Shown: positions 46,941 to 58,728, counted from the stretch's first letter. The stretch is DNA of 64,000 nucleotides from Carettochelys insculpta (GCF_033958435.1 NC_134144.1:14564010-14628009), one strand, 5' to 3'. Notes: a model not told the origin generated them from the sequence alone. A program made the numbers and translations.

Positions 46941-47922
46941 GACAAAACAAACAACAAGTCATGTAGCACTTTAAAGATTAACAAAATAATTTATTAGGTG
47001 ATAAGCTTTCATGGGGCAGACCCACTTCTTCAGATCTGGAGATAGTGCTGTACTGGAAATGGTGCTGAAAGTGAATGACATGATGGTTTTATAACAGAGA
47101 GATACAAACAAAAAGATGAAATGAAAACTGACAAATCAGATGCATAGGACAGAAGTGGGGGAGAAGGATGGGGAGGAGAAGGGAGAGAAAACGACTACTG
47201 CAAAATGACTACTGACAGCACTACACGTACCAAAGATAGGGAGGTTGTCTTTGTAATGCGTAAGGTAATTGCTGTCTCTGTTGAGGCCCAGGTGCAAAGT
47301 AATGAATTTCAGCACAAACTCTAGTTCACATTTCTTTTTGTATGATATGTAAACTAGCATTTGTGCTCAAATTCGTTACTTTGCGCTGTGGCCTCAACAG
47401 AGATAGCAATCACCTTACACATTACAAGACAGCTTCCCCATCTTTGATATTAATAGTGATTTCAGGCAAGTCATTTAACTGACTTCTAGGGTGCGTCTAC
47501 ACTAGCCGGCTACTCTGAAGTAGCCAGCACAACAGCGAAGTAGCATACGTTGTGTCTACACACGCCATGCGCTATTTCAACATTAAAATTGACATTAGGT
47601 GGCGAGATATTGAAATCGCTATTCCTATCTGAAGTAGGGAATAGTGCCCTACTTCGATGTTCAACGTTGAAGTAGGGTGTGTTTAGACGATCAGCATCCC
47701 ACTACTTCGAAATAGTGGGGTTCTCCATGGTGGCAATCAGCTGAGGGGTTGAGATGCTCTGTCTAGCCCCTGCGGGGCTCTATGGTCCCCACGCAGAGCA
47801 GCCCTTAAAGCACCACGGACCCGAATTTCCTGTGGCAGGAAGCTGAGAGCGTGCAGGCAGCAGCATACGTACATGCTAGCCCTGCACGTCCTCCAGAGGC
47901 CCTGAACCACCACCCATCACCC

Positions 47923-49436
47923 ATGGCATCCAGACAGCCCCCAGAGCACCCCCAGGGCTCCCCCCCGAGGGGACCCAGTGACCCCTGGCAGCCAAACAGA
48001 GGGCCAAAAAGAGGAAGGGTCCCTCCTTGTCGGAGGCTGAGCTCTGAGACCTGCTGGGGCTCTGGGGTGAGGAGGAGGTGCTCCATGTGATGCAGAAGCA
48101 TTCACCCGACTGCCGAGGGCCTGGCTGCCCATGCTCCAGATCACGTCCGGAGCAAGGTGAAGGAGTTGCGGCAGGGTTACGCCTGGGCCCAGGACTCGGC
48201 CAGCCAGTTTGGGGCCGCCCCTATCACTTGCCCCTATTACAGGGACCTCAGGGCCATCCTGGGCCCCCGGGATACCACCTCCCCCTGGCCACCCTTGACA
48301 CCACGGCCGATGAGCCCCATCAGGCCTCAGAGCTGGAGTCTGGTCTGGAGGCCAGCCCCACACCCTGGGGCCCGCCTCAGGACGGTGGAGGAGGGGTCCA
48401 GCAGTGAGGGGTGGGGGCTCCTCATAGACTTCCCCTCCCGGAGCACCAGTTGGGTGTCCGCCCACCAGGGTTCCCCTGACCATGGCAATGGATGGTCAGG
48501 TATGTACCCCACAGGGCACACACCCCCGAGCCACAGAGCAGGGGCACCGGACACGACTGGGAGCCTCACACACCCCCAGCGGACTCCGACCCGCAACTGC
48601 CAAGCCACAGCACAGTCCCAGGATGGCAGCATGGCCATCAGCACCTGTTAGCACCCATCATGGACAGCACTGTGCCCTAACCCCAGAGGTGGGGGAACCA
48701 TGCAATGGGGACACCCAAAAAGGACATCACACCCACCGACGGGGACAGAGACCCAGCACCCAAGGAGGAGCAGGCGGAATGGGCCACGGGCCAGGGCACA
48801 GTACTAACAGCCTCCCCCTCCCTCTCTCCCTCTCTGCAGCTGCACCATCCGAGGCCCCAGGCAGCCCGGCACCCTCTGTGGTTCCCAAGAGCCCGCCAGA
48901 GGTCAGCCACCTCCAGTGCCTGGAGACACCCCCTAAGGCCAGTGGGATGGTCACAACATTGCTGGACCCAGGGGATGGCCCCTGTGGACCCCCAGCTCCT
49001 GGCAGCTCTCCGGCGGCAGACAGAGGTGGCCGAGGAGAGACTCTGGTTCAACCGGGAGGAGTCCACCTGGCGCTGGGCGGTGTGGCAGGAATTCATGGGG
49101 GAATTCCGGGTTGATCTGGGAGGCTTCCGCCTGGCTCCCACCCCCCATGCCACCCTCCACGCTGCTTCCCCCACCGCCACACTGCCTACCATACCCCCGC
49201 TGCCCTACCTGCCACACTGCCTGCCTCACTGCCTGCTGCCCCACCTGCTGAGCCTCCTGCCTTGCCGCCTGGCAGCCTACCTGCTGCACAGCCTGCCATG
49301 CTGCCTGCCAGCCCCCCAGGACCAGAGCTCATTGGGGTTGAAGACCGGCAGTGGAGGCATCCCGGCCGTACCTGCTGGTCCTCCCGGCCCCCAGCCGGCT
49401 GCACCGGGGACCACGGATAAGAGGGGGCGGTCGTGA
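47923..49436 (+). pseudogene. Harbinger MYB/SANT-like accessory protein, broken
   Basis: In this transposon superfamily a MYB-like protein helps bring the transposase to the nucleus and to its terminal sequences. Seen: a start at ATG 47923 (MASRQPPEHP...), then in another frame DLLGLWGEEEVLHVM, the tryptophan-containing helix of a SANT-type domain, preceded by a TGA (48045-48047) that probably replaces an arginine CGA. A third frame has VKELRQGYAWAQ and GAAPITCPYYRDLRAILG. An intron runs from GTATGT at 48500 to CAG at 48839, with a pyrimidine-rich end. Exon 2 encodes a basic, Trp-rich helix (LLAALRRQTEVAEERLWFN) and ends in a Pro/Leu-rich, low-complexity part with CTGCC repeats, stopping at 49436. 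At least two frameshifts and one stop, so non-functional. The many overlapping frames here reflect GC richness. Confidence 0.7.
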
Positions 49437-49523
49437 CCCATACCCACTGGGGGTCACACCCCTCTACACCTGCCGCAGACTGATGGGCTGACGGCCAAGT
49501 CATCCACTGGGCCCCCATTTGTA

Positions 49524-49590
49524 CATCGTTGTCCCCCTTGTGTATAGTTGTTCCCCTTGTATATAGTTGTCCTCCTTTGTATATTGGTTG
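49524..49590. repeat. Short tandem repeat of about 21 bp
   Basis: Three imperfect copies of cccttgtatatagttgtt lie downstream of the MYB-like gene, between the two converging Harbinger genes, probably in their 3' untranslated parts. Confidence 0.6.
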
Positions 49591-49762
49591 CAGTTTTGGT
49601 TGTGCACATAACACAGTTACCAGTTTTCAGTAATTCACAGTTTTATTTTCCAAAGGACCTGAGATGTGTGCTTGTTGGGGGGATGGTGTGCGAGCAGTGG
49701 GGGTGGTGTGTGGGCAGTGCGGGCGGTGTGTGGGGGCCCTCCGGAGAAGGCCAGGGAGGTGC

Positions 49763-51177
49763 TCAGGTGTCTCCCTGATCAAAATGGGCCTGCAGGGCCT
49801 CGTGGACCTGTACCTCCTTGTGGTGGGCCTGGCAACTGGGTGTGGCGGCCTGCAGGGGGAAGCTCATGCCAGTGTCGACTGCCCACCCCTGGACAAAGGC
49901 CTGCCCCTTGCTCTCAACGATGTTGTGGAGTGTGCAGCACGCGCCCACAACCTGGGGAATGTTCTGGAGGCCAATATCCAGGTGGGCCAGGAGGCACCAC
50001 CAGCGGCCCTTCAGGCGGCCAAAGGTCCTCTCCACCACATGGCGGGCGTGGTTCAGGCGGGCTTTGAACTGCTCCTGGCTGGTGTTGAGGTGCCCGGTGT
50101 ACGGGCTGGAGGGGGTGGGCCACGTCCACCACGAGGCAGAGGGGCACGGTGGTGTCCCCCGGAGGGATCTCCCTCTGGGGGATGTAGGTCCCCACCTCCA
50201 GCCAGTGGTACAGGCCCGAGTTCCAGAAGACGCGGACGTCGTGTGTGCAGCCAGGCCAGCCCACATAGACATCCTGGAAGTGGCCCCGGCTGTCCACCAT
50301 GGCCTGCAGGACCATGGAGTGGTAGTCCCTCCGGTTGATGTATCTTCCCCTGCTGTGGTCCGGGGCGCAGATGGGAATGTGGGTCCTGTCCAGGGCCCCC
50401 GAAGCAGTTCGGGAACCCCATGGTGGCAAATCCAGCAATGGCTGTGTTCAGGTTCCCAAGTCGGATGACCCTCTGGAACCGCATGGCATTGAGCGCACGG
50501 ACCATCTGTGAGGGGGGAACGTAAGTGCCCATGAGGGTGTGCAGGGTGCCCCAGGCCCCTCCCCCCACATCCCCCTCCCGAGCACCTCCCCAGGTACCCC
50601 CCCACCCTGCTCTTCCACCCTGGCACCCCTCCCTCCCCATCCCCACACACGGGCCCCCATCCCCAGCCCCCACCCGCCCAGTGGGTGCATGCCCAGGCCT
50701 CCTTACCGCCATGACGACAGCCCTGACTATGGCCTTTCCCACTCCAAACTGGTGTCCCATGGAATGGTAGCTGTCTGGAGTGGCCAGCTTCCAGACGGCT
50801 ATTGTGACTCTCTTCTCGATGGGGAGGGTGCGCCGCATCCATGTGTCCTGGTGCCTCAGTGCAGGGGTGAGCCACTGGCAGAGCTCCAGGAAGGTCTGCC
50901 GGCACATGTGGAAGTTCTGCAGCCACGGGTCATCGTCCCACTGCCGCGTGACCAGCTGCTCCCACCACTCGGAGCTGGTGGTGTAGCTCCAGAGGTGGTG
51001 GAGCACTCAGCGGGGCAGGAAGAGGGGAGTCTGGTGGTCAGGGGTGTCTCCGTCTACCCCCTGGGAGGGCTCCTCTGCCAGGAGCTGCTGGATGGCCTCC
51101 TCTGCAGCACTTAGCAGGGCGCTTGCTCCCCGGGTGACTACATGGAGGGCTTCCTGCTGCTGCTGCTGGGAGTCCAT
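49763..51177 (-). pseudogene. PIF/Harbinger transposase (HARBI1-like DDE), broken
   Basis: Start ATG at 51175-51177 (MDSQQQQQEALHV), exon 1 to 50707, a 201-bp intron (GTAAGG at 50706, CAG ending at 50506), exon 2 to the stop at 49763-49765; about 404 codons. Exon 1 carries an N-terminal helix-turn-helix-like part (FLELCQWLTPALRHQD, KRVTIAVWKLATPDSYHSMG, QFGVGKAIV). Exon 2 has the nuclease core: ALDRTHIPI (first D, with the usual GTHI glycine changed to arginine), GCTHDVRVF, LVVDVAHPL (second D) and RHVVERTFGRLKGRW (catalytic E). Lesions: TGA at 51007-51009, probably from a Trp codon; a frameshift in the C run near 50394-50403; another near 50102-50116. HARBI1 itself is a domesticated host gene; this copy sits between transposon ends and is a dead transposase. 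Shadow frames on the plus strand are not genes. Confidence 0.85.
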
Positions 51178-51534
51178 AGCTGCTGTGCATCAGTCTGCGA
51201 GAGTGTGGCTAGCACTCTGCAGACCTCGTGCTGTGCAGGCTGGGTGTGTCTGGGAGGGGGCCTTCAAAGGAGCTGTTGCCCCGGAAGGTTTAGTCCAGCC
51301 TGTGACCCCATCCACGGGCTTTCCTGGTACCTTATTTCAATGGGGAGTGCTTGTGTGCGTGGACGCTCCGTGTTTCCTTCCAGGGTGGCTCCTTTCCACA
51401 TTCCCTGTTGCTATTTTGATGTTGAATGTTGATGGCACCAGCCCCAGAGGATGTGTAGATGATATGGGTCAAAGTAGCCTATTTTGATGTTCTTACCTCA
51501 AAATAGGCTACTTCGACGTAGTGTGCTAGTGTAG

Positions 51535-52244
51535 GGCTACGTCTACACGTGCACCCAACTTCGAAATAGCTTATTTCGATGTTGCGACATCAAAATAGGC
51601 TATTTCGATGAATAACGTCTACACGTCCTCCAGGGCTGGCAACGTCGATGTTCAACTTCGACGTTGCTCAGCCCAACATCGAAATAGGCACAGCGAGGGA
51701 ACGTCTACACGCCAAAGTAGCACACATCGAAATAAGGGAGCCAGGCACAGCTGCAGACAGGGTCACGGGGCGGACTCAACAGCAAGTCGCTCCCTTAAAG
51801 GGCCCCTCCCAGACACACTTTCATTAAACAGTGCAAGATACACAGAGCCAACAACTAGTTGCAGACCCTGTATATGCAGCACGGACCCCCAGCTGCAGCA
51901 GCAGCAGCCAGAAGCCCTGGGCTAAGGGCTGCTGCCCACGGTGACCACAGAGCCCCGCAAGGGCTGGAGAGAGAGTATCTCTCAACCCCCCAGCTGATGG
52001 CCGCCATGGAGGACCCCGCTATTTCGATGTTGCGGGACGCGGATCGTCTACACGTCCCTACTTCGATGTTGAACGTCGAAGTAGGGCGCTATTCCCATCC
52101 GCTCATGGGGTTAGCGACTTCGACGTCTCGCCGCCTAACGTCGATTTCAACTTCGAAATAGCGCCCAACACGTGTAGACGTGACGGGCGCTATTTCGAAG
52201 TTACTGCCGCTACTTCGAAGTAGCGTGCACGTGTAGACGCAGCC
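51535..52244 (-). mobile_element. Young non-autonomous Harbinger inserted in the terminal repeat of the larger one
   Basis: Ends GGCTACGTCTACACGTGCAC and (inverted) GGCTGCGTCTACACGTGCAC. TAG lies at 51532-51534 and 52245-52247, the 3-bp duplication. Interior blocks (agagtatctctcaacc, cagctgatggccgccatgg, gcccttaaagggcccctcc in similar form) are shared with the ends of the host element in opposite orientation, so it is a deletion derivative of the same family. Most TTCGAA, ACGT and TCGA sites are intact, in contrast to the host element and the copy at 14592, which indicates recent arrival. Non-coding. Confidence 0.9.
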
Positions 52245-52495
52245 TAGATGTATTCCTACAGAAGTAATGTTCTCTCTTCCACTCCCTTTCACCCTCTTTT
52301 CTGTCCTATGTATCTGATTTGTAAGTTTTCAGGTGTTTTTTTGTTTGTATTTCTCATGCCAATTTACTTTCAGCACCATTTCCAGTATAGCCCTGTCTCC
52401 AGATCTGAAGAAGTGGGTCTGTCCCATGAAAGCTCATCACCTAAAAAATTATTTTGTTAGAATGCAGACTAACATGGCTAGCTCTCATGAGGTAG

Positions 52496-53063
52496 AAAAT
52501 CCCAACTAACGGAGGAAGGAAATTAGACCCTTGGAGATGAACTGCTCTAAAATTCTGGAGGGTGATTGGCTTGAAATCTTGATACAACCTAAACTTAGTT
52601 CAACTTGTGAAATTCTTGTGTAATGAACTGACCCTGAACCCAAGTTCTGAACATGCCAAACATTGGGGAAGATTGAAATCACAAACAGAAACTGTATCCA
52701 ATTTTGTGCTATAGCCCAGTGCTAAACAAAACAGAAAAGCTCTTTTTCATTGACATGGCTAATTCACTCCTTCCAGGAAAGCAACCCCCAGTTAAGCTCT
52801 GTCATCTCCCATATCCCCTCATGGTTTGTATCAGCTTGTTGTCCAAATCTATTTACGGCCATGTGGGGAATGCACTGCTTCAAGCAGGGGGCTGTTTCTC
52901 ATACAAATAGAGCAGGTGAAATCAATAGGTCAATTTGTGTAGCTGCTCACCACTCATAATAAGGGGCTAGGTGCTGTATAAATGTGGAACAAAAACATGG
53001 TATCTGCCTCAAGGAGCTAGTAATCTAAGTGTGAGATTTAAAACAAAAAAACTCATCAGGTGT
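52496..53063. other. Mostly unannotated, with a probable MIR tail
   Basis: At about 52925-53045 ggggctaggtgctgtataaa, ggtatctgcctcaaggagc and tagtaatctaagtg resemble the 3' end of MIR-type SINEs. Nothing else recognised. Confidence 0.35.
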
Positions 53064-53519
53064 AGGGTGACCACATTGCCTTATGGCAGAAATGGAGCAC
53101 CGGCCTCTGGGGCTGGGGAGCTGCTGTTCCATGTCAGGGCTCCTCAGCAATGGGGGCAGCTGCCCCACAGTGAGGCAACAGGGATGGGGACTCTACAGCC
53201 TCCTGATGAGGGGGAATGGAGGATGGGGGGGTCCATAACCTCCCAGTAGGGGGACACCAGGAAATGAAGAGGCTGCCCTGTGGCTGAGCCCACCGGCAAT
53301 GGGAGCTGCCTCCATGGGGTGCCAGGGAATGGGGCAGCTGCCCAGTGGAGGAGCTCCCTGGCAGCAGGGGCTGCTGGACCAAGAAACCAGGTGCCAGGGA
53401 ATAGGAGACACACAAAATAAGGGACAATTAGCCCATTTTCTTAAAAAAGTCAGGGCATCTGTGAGACCACTTAAATAAAGGGACTATCTTGGGGAAAAAC
53501 AGGATAGATGGTCACCTTA
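53064..53519. mobile_element. DNA transposon with GGGTGACCA ends and GC-rich repetitive interior
   Basis: Outer ends AGGGTGACCACATTGCC and (inverted) AAGGTGACCATC. The interior consists of imperfect GC-rich repeats around gcagctgccc, while both flanks are AT-rich with gggacaa and aaagggactatc blocks. Superfamily not certain. Open frames inside come from the repeats. Confidence 0.6.
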
Positions 53520-54141
53520 ATTGGATAGAGACAAAAAAGAGGGTACCAGAAAATGGTGAGGCAATATTATGGTTTCAGCACACCAGCTGCCTAATAGTTA
53601 TCAAGGTTGTTTAAGGTAGCCCAGAAAAGATTTAAGAGATTTTAAGGACAGCAATGAAGTGGCTTTCTAGTTGTTTACAGGAAGCTCCTCCCACATGCGA
53701 GTTCCATCCTGGGAAAAAGTACCAAGACTGTGGGTTGTAAGTAAATGTAACAGGTGGGGAACAGAGGCTGGGAGTATGGAGTGAGAGTCAACACTGCAAT
53801 AACCTAGGAGTCAATAGTGTGAGTTGAGGAAAGGAGAAGCATGAAGGGCCTTGAGTGAATGCAAAATATCTTAATCACTTTCCCTTCAGTGTGTCAACTG
53901 CTTTTGTTAATAGGACATTTTTGTCTGTGACAACTTACACATGAGATTTAAAAATATTTTTCTTCCAAATCTAGTTTTTGCCTGATTTTTGAGTAATCCA
54001 GAAAAGCAGTTGTAATATTCCATTATATTCAGAGGAGGGCAGCATTAAACTTTAAATAAAGGGAATGTATCATCTAAAGGCTGACAATGATAGAATCTGA
54101 ACTCTAAGCATTAGAGTGTACGTGGGATAGATGGCAAAAAG
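53520..54141. other. Unannotated stretch
   Basis: No gene or repeat recognised. Confidence 0.35.
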
Positions 54142-54414
54142 CAGAGGCGGATTAAGGGGTTTGTGGGGCATTGGGACAGAGCAACTGGGGACAGCTCCCT
54201 ACCCCTTCTGCCAGCAATCCCCCTGTCTGCCTCCCTGCTGCTCCTGCCTGGGTAATGGAACTAGAGCATGGGCACTTGCCCTCTACCACTCCTTGCCTTT
54301 CATGCCTGCTGGGCACCATGGTCAGGGTGCAGAGATGCCCATTTTTCCTGGGTCCCCCAATTGACCAAGGCTTCTGGACATGGCCCCATTGGTCCAGTGG
54401 CTAATCCATCACTG
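54142..54414. mobile_element. hAT-like element (CAGAGGCGGATTAAG ends)
   Basis: Left end CAGAGGCGGATTAAGGGG and (inverted) right end CAGTGATGGATTAGCC. The interior is GC-rich and non-coding. The flanking 8-mers agree only partly, so the target duplication is not proven. Confidence 0.6.
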
Positions 54415-55029
54415 CCCAAAGGTTTTCTGAACACAAATCCTGTGGCTTGATTCTGATTTCAACAAACCAAGTCTAAATTGTGACATTAAAACAAAGCAAA
54501 TCTGTAATTGCAGGAGCCTTACAAAATCATGTAATGCTATCTTTGCTTTGTAGGGTGATATAATATTTTGGCTTATTTTACAGTATTAACATTCACAGTA
54601 GCAGTTATGATAGAATCTCAGCTATTTAGGTGTTATGCACTCCTACTTAGTTAGTGTAGATAGATTTTTTTTTAAACTTTTGTTTTTTAAAAGTAATGCT
54701 AAAAGGGCCAAACCCTGTCGTTCCCATTTGACACATTAAGGGCCTGATCCAAAGCCTGTGGACACCAGTAGAATTTTCCTCTTAGTCACATGCAATGCAC
54801 ACAGACTCTGATTAGCTTATTCACATTGAATCCAGTTGTTCAGTCCTGAATTGGCCAATAAGAAGACTCCTGTTGGCTTTAGATGAGGACCTGAGTCAGA
54901 CTGCATGTTCCGGGAAAAAAAAAATACTTTACATGCTTTTTTCCTTCCAAACTTTAAAAGAGAGTAGACCTCCCTGAGGCTTTTGCCTGACTAAGCCTTA
55001 TGAGATTAGGTCTAATGCTAATTGTTTTA
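54415..55029. other. Unannotated stretch
   Basis: A gggcctgatccaaagcctg block near 54740 is half of an old palindromic repeat. Nothing else recognised. Confidence 0.35.
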
Positions 55030-55321
55030 GGATATGTCTACACTTACTGGGAGATCAACCCGTTCAGGGTCGATCTTCTGGAGTTTGATTTCACGCATCC
55101 GGTAAAGACGCACAAGATTGATCTCTCTCTGCGGTTTGTAGTCGACCCTCCTGCTCTCACATGGAGTAAGGGAGGTCGACTGGAGAAATGCTCCTGTCGA
55201 CCTCTGTCAGTGAAGACAGACATTACAGTCAACTGCAGAGACATTGATTCTAGCTACGCAATTTCCGTAACTAGAATTGTGTGTCTGCAATTGACTGTAA
55301 GACCTAGTGTAGACCAAGCCT
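55030..55321. mobile_element. Harbinger-like MITE
   Basis: Ends AGGATATGTCTACACTTA and (inverted) AGGCTTGGTCTACACTAG. The interior has gtcgac and gatcaacc/ggtcgatc motifs in both orientations. Related, decayed copies lie at 44180-44444 and 58666-58728. The open frame across it is not a gene. Confidence 0.75.
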
Positions 55322-56284
55322 CAGTCATCCATCTTGCTCCTCCATGTCACTAGTGCTGTAATGGCATGCAGTGGGCCAAATCCTACCTGCAGCCACACGC
55401 AGACACTTGAACTGAGCCAATGCAGTTGCACAAGTGGAACATATTCTGCCTTCTGTGATGGAGGCCTCTGTTCAGCAAAGCAGCATGTGCGCCAGTCTGG
55501 TTGATTTCAGTGGGACTGTTTAAGTGCTTTGATGCAAAGGGAAGGACTACTGAATCAGACCCAAGTCATCCAAAGAATCGGTACTAGTACATCTGTCACA
55601 ACTGTATGGTGATCTTAAAGCATTAACTGTGTTCTAAACCAAGAGGCAGAAGCAGCTAGGAACACTGCTAATACCACTGCTCTTCTGCTGCATTTCTGAC
55701 AGGTTTGGTTACTTAATATTTCTTTCTGGATGTATTTAAAGTTTTCAGGCTAGTGAAGATGATGCTTCATTTTTGAGTTGCTTCCTTTCTTAAACGTTAA
55801 AAAAACTGCAACATGAAGCTCTTGGGGTCTGTGAATCTCAAGGAGTATAATTTAACTGTGAGTTCTGTATCAAACCCCCCTGTTTCAGCATAAAGATTGC
55901 CTATGTACCTATTTAGTGAATAAGACCCAGGAGATTTTGTAAAGAACCTAGATTTATATATTCCATTAAACAGGTTAATTAGTTGGTAATTGCACCCTAG
56001 TTTGTAATAGACACAGTTTTATGATCAATAATTGTAAAATCTATGTAAACCATGCTCTTTATTAATAAGCATTATGGGCCTCTGGCTTTCTGCTAAAGTA
56101 ATGGATTACTAGTTTCTCTCTCATATCTGGGAATGAGAATTATTGATTGAACATTTCATGTAAATTATGAAAACACTGCAGATGATTTGTTTTATATAAA
56201 AAAGACATGACAGTGGCAAAGATACCAGTACTTTAAAGAAACCTGTGGTCACCATGATTGGACGGGAAGTGGACGGGACTTGAT
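55322..56284. other. Unannotated stretch
   Basis: No gene or repeat recognised. Confidence 0.35.
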
Positions 56285-56665
56285 GGCTGGGTCTACACTT
56301 GCCCCCAACTTTGAAGGGCACATGGTAATCAGGGCAACAGGAGATTACTAATGAAGTGCTGCGGTGGATATGCAGCGCTTCATTAGGCAAATTCTCCCCT
56401 GTGGCAACTTCAAAGCATCAAACTTCTAAGTGCCGTCATATGTGTAGCCACAGGCACTTTGAAGTACCTGCACTACTCCTACTACTACTACTCCCTTTAC
56501 TCCTACACGCATGCCGGCACTTTGAAGTTTGACACTTTGAAGTTGCCGCGGGGGAGAATTTGCCTAATGAAATGCCGCATATTCAATGCCGCACTTCATT
56601 GGTAATCTCCTGTCTCTCTGATTACCATGCCCCCTTCGAAGTTGGCAGCAAGTGTAGACAAGCCC
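56285..56665. mobile_element. Harbinger-like palindromic MITE with GAT target duplication
   Basis: Long foldback: left GGCTGGGTCTACACTTGC with tggtaatcagggcaacagga; right inverted counterpart ending CAAGTGTAGACAAGCCC. GAT lies at 56282-56284 and 56666-56668. An (ACT)n-like stretch near 56468-56500 sits at the centre. Non-coding. Confidence 0.85.
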
Positions 56666-57416
56666 GATGTGATTTTACTTCTGTGTTGTTGGTTTGAACC
56701 CAACCCAGGTTAGTAGTTAAGAAAAATTGTCACAGCTGATCACTGTTAGGTGGTGTCTGTTTAGTTCTCACCGGACAATAGCCATATCACAAAACCAACA
56801 CTAACGGACCGTTAACATTGTTAGCTAAAAGATGAGGACTAAATGAATGTGGAACTTCAGCTTCGTAATCCTCCTTCAGGTCAGAATTTGAAACAAAGTG
56901 ATGCAGCAGCATATGGATGTAAAGTAAATACTCTGGGGGTGGTACCAGTGCTCCACAGGCAGCCTTTAACCTCCACTGTCCCTTGTTCCAGTCCTGGAAA
57001 TTCTTGAATAGCAATTGCCAGTGGTGTTAGTGGGTTGCCTGGGTTTTTATGCATACAAATGTCCAGAGACCCAGACTGAAACTTTAATTTGTGACCTTAT
57101 GAGAATTTCAGTTTATATCTCCAGAGGAATGAATGCTAGGGACCTAAGCTACAACAGTATCTAGCTCCCTAAAACATAGCATTAGTTAAATAAAGTGTCT
57201 ACTCTTCCCACAAAGACCAATAGAATATGAACCAAGAGGCATGACTAGAAATAGAATGTATATGTGTTTATAAGTTACTATTTAAGAATTCTGGGATTTG
57301 GCACGGAGGATAAATGTCTCTTATAATTGTCTGTGTTTGGATTATACACAACAGTGCACTGTTTCATAACCTAAAATGTTAAAACAGACACTGCTATTAT
57401 TTTGATGATCCTAGTG
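56666..57416. other. Unannotated stretch
   Basis: No gene or repeat recognised. Confidence 0.35.
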
Positions 57417-58145
57417 TAGGGGTGGGCAGTAATTTGGGGGCCACTCCAAGAACTGGGTATGTGGTCAAGGCCTCCAGTCTTCTGTGATGTGAACAGAGGA
57501 GGTGTGGGGTCTGGGAAGGAGGTTGGGTGTGGAAGAGAGATTAGGGAGGGTGTCTGGGGTACAGGATGGGGTGGGTGTGGGAAGGAATTTAGGTGAAGGA
57601 AGGCTTGTGACATGGGACAGGGAAGTGGGGTGCAGAGGGTGGGAGGAGGTTGATGTGCCAGAGAGTTGCAGGGTCTAGGAGAGGATGGGATGTAGAAGGT
57701 TTGGTTTGTGAGCTGGAACAGGGAGTTGAGGTGCAGGAGGGGATGGGGTGCCGGGTTCAGGCTGTATCCATCATACCTGGCTCACAGTTGCAGCCCAGTG
57801 GGATATTCAGGCAGGTTTCCTGCCTCACCCCAACCCCCCTGCCCTGCATGCCACTCAGAGTGGCTGGTTGCAGGGACCATGTGCATCTCTGCAGCCATGC
57901 ACCCCTTCAGGAGAGCCCTTCAGGTGTGGCCTGTTCACAGCCCAGGCTGCTTTCATTGGATGATTTTCAGACAATGGGAGCTGTGAGATTGTTCTGGGGG
58001 CAGAGGCAGCATGCAAACCCCCCTCGGGGCATGTAATGAGCACCATGCAAGGGTGTGGCAGGCAGGGACAATGCCCTGTGCTGGGCTGCAGACTGGAAGT
58101 GGGCCAGATCCAGTGGTTTGTCGGGCTGGATTTTGCCCAGCCCTG
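57417..58145. mobile_element. hAT-like element with G-rich repetitive interior
   Basis: Ends TAGGGGTGGGCAGTAA and (inverted) CAGGGCTGGGCAAAA, the same terminal family as 30389-30644. Flanking CTAG-containing 8-mers agree at four positions only. The interior is a purine-rich series of imperfect units (gggtgtgg, gtgcaggaggggatggggtg). Confidence 0.65.
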
Positions 58146-58665
58146 ATCTAGCACAAAATGTAGGCTGGGTCATTCATGTGTATATGGGCAAAAATTTTAT
58201 TTTTCCTGTGTCTTGTCCAGCATAGAGCTGTATAGCAGGGGATAGCTCTATCTTCTTACTGTCTGGAGGAGAAAAAAAAACAGAAATGCTTGTCTGCAAA
58301 GAGTCCATCACACAAATCCTGTCCAAAAATAAGCCAAATGCTAAACCAGTCTGGAAAGCACTTTTGTGAACAATGATAAATCACTCTCCACATGGAGCTG
58401 GCACTTAGCACATCCCTACCATTCCTCCAGAAACATTGTCAGTGCATCCATCATAGCTCTGGGACAGACAGAAAAGCATAGTAGGAAAAATCTCTCTCTC
58501 CCACCTCCTGCACCTTGGAAAATGGAGATGTGGGAGGCCTCTGTCATGATAGGCTGGAGAAGAGACTGCCTGCATTCCTTTGCTTCTCCTCGCCACCCAA
58601 ATGCTTTAGGCACCTGGGGATTGGGACAGTTTCACTTCCTTTCATTTCTTACAACAGTTCTCTGA
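58146..58665. other. Unannotated stretch
   Basis: No gene or repeat recognised. Confidence 0.35.
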
Positions 58666-58728
58666 AAGCCCACCATCAGATTGACCCAGATAGGGTTGAT
58701 CTTCTGGGTAGTATAGACATACCCCTAG
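58666..58728 (-). mobile_element. MITE end fragment
   Basis: agggttgatcttctgggtag followed by tatagacatacccc is the reverse complement of the left end of the element at 55030. Confidence 0.5.

Larger units (their letters stand above)
47489..52255. mobile_element. PIF/Harbinger DNA transposon, two-gene, formerly autonomous
   Basis: The left end GGGTGCGTCTACACTAGC pairs with a right end split by a later insertion (GCTAGTGTAG at 51525-51534, then TAGATGTATTC at 52245-52255). Inverted, the right end reads GAATACATCTACACTAGC, differing from the left only by G/A transitions. A 3-bp CTA lies at 47486-47488 and 52256-52258. Without the internal element it is about 4.05 kb. Two converging genes are inside, a MYB/SANT-like protein (+) and a DDE transposase (-), both with clear GT-AG introns and both broken. 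GC-rich, unlike its surroundings. Confidence 0.9.
46941..52495. mobile_element. Penelope-like foldback copy interrupted by a Harbinger transposon
   Basis: The left arm (46941-47360, reverse strand) has a type I terminal repeat, an untranslated part and the last codons of a PLE frame (block HLGLNRD). The right arm begins near 47367 with the inverted end of the same frame, stops at 47488, and resumes at 52256 after a 4.8-kb insert. It then runs through ttctgtcctatgtatctgat, tttcagcaccatttccagta and ctgaagaagtgggtctgtcc to the outer end near 52490. Joining the two right-arm pieces gives a continuous counterpart of the left arm. No clear target duplication for the PLE itself. Confidence 0.85.

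Noticed and set aside
48078..49614. Many long frames in all six readings
   Set aside because: GC-rich DNA with few stops; only the SANT-like and Trp-rich blocks of the plus strand match the Harbinger accessory protein.
49664..50468. Plus-strand frames of 216-224 codons
   Set aside because: Antisense shadows of the Harbinger transposase.
54134..54422. 8-bp target duplication for the hAT-like element
   Set aside because: Flanks agree at only about five of eight positions, not better than expected for related-composition DNA.
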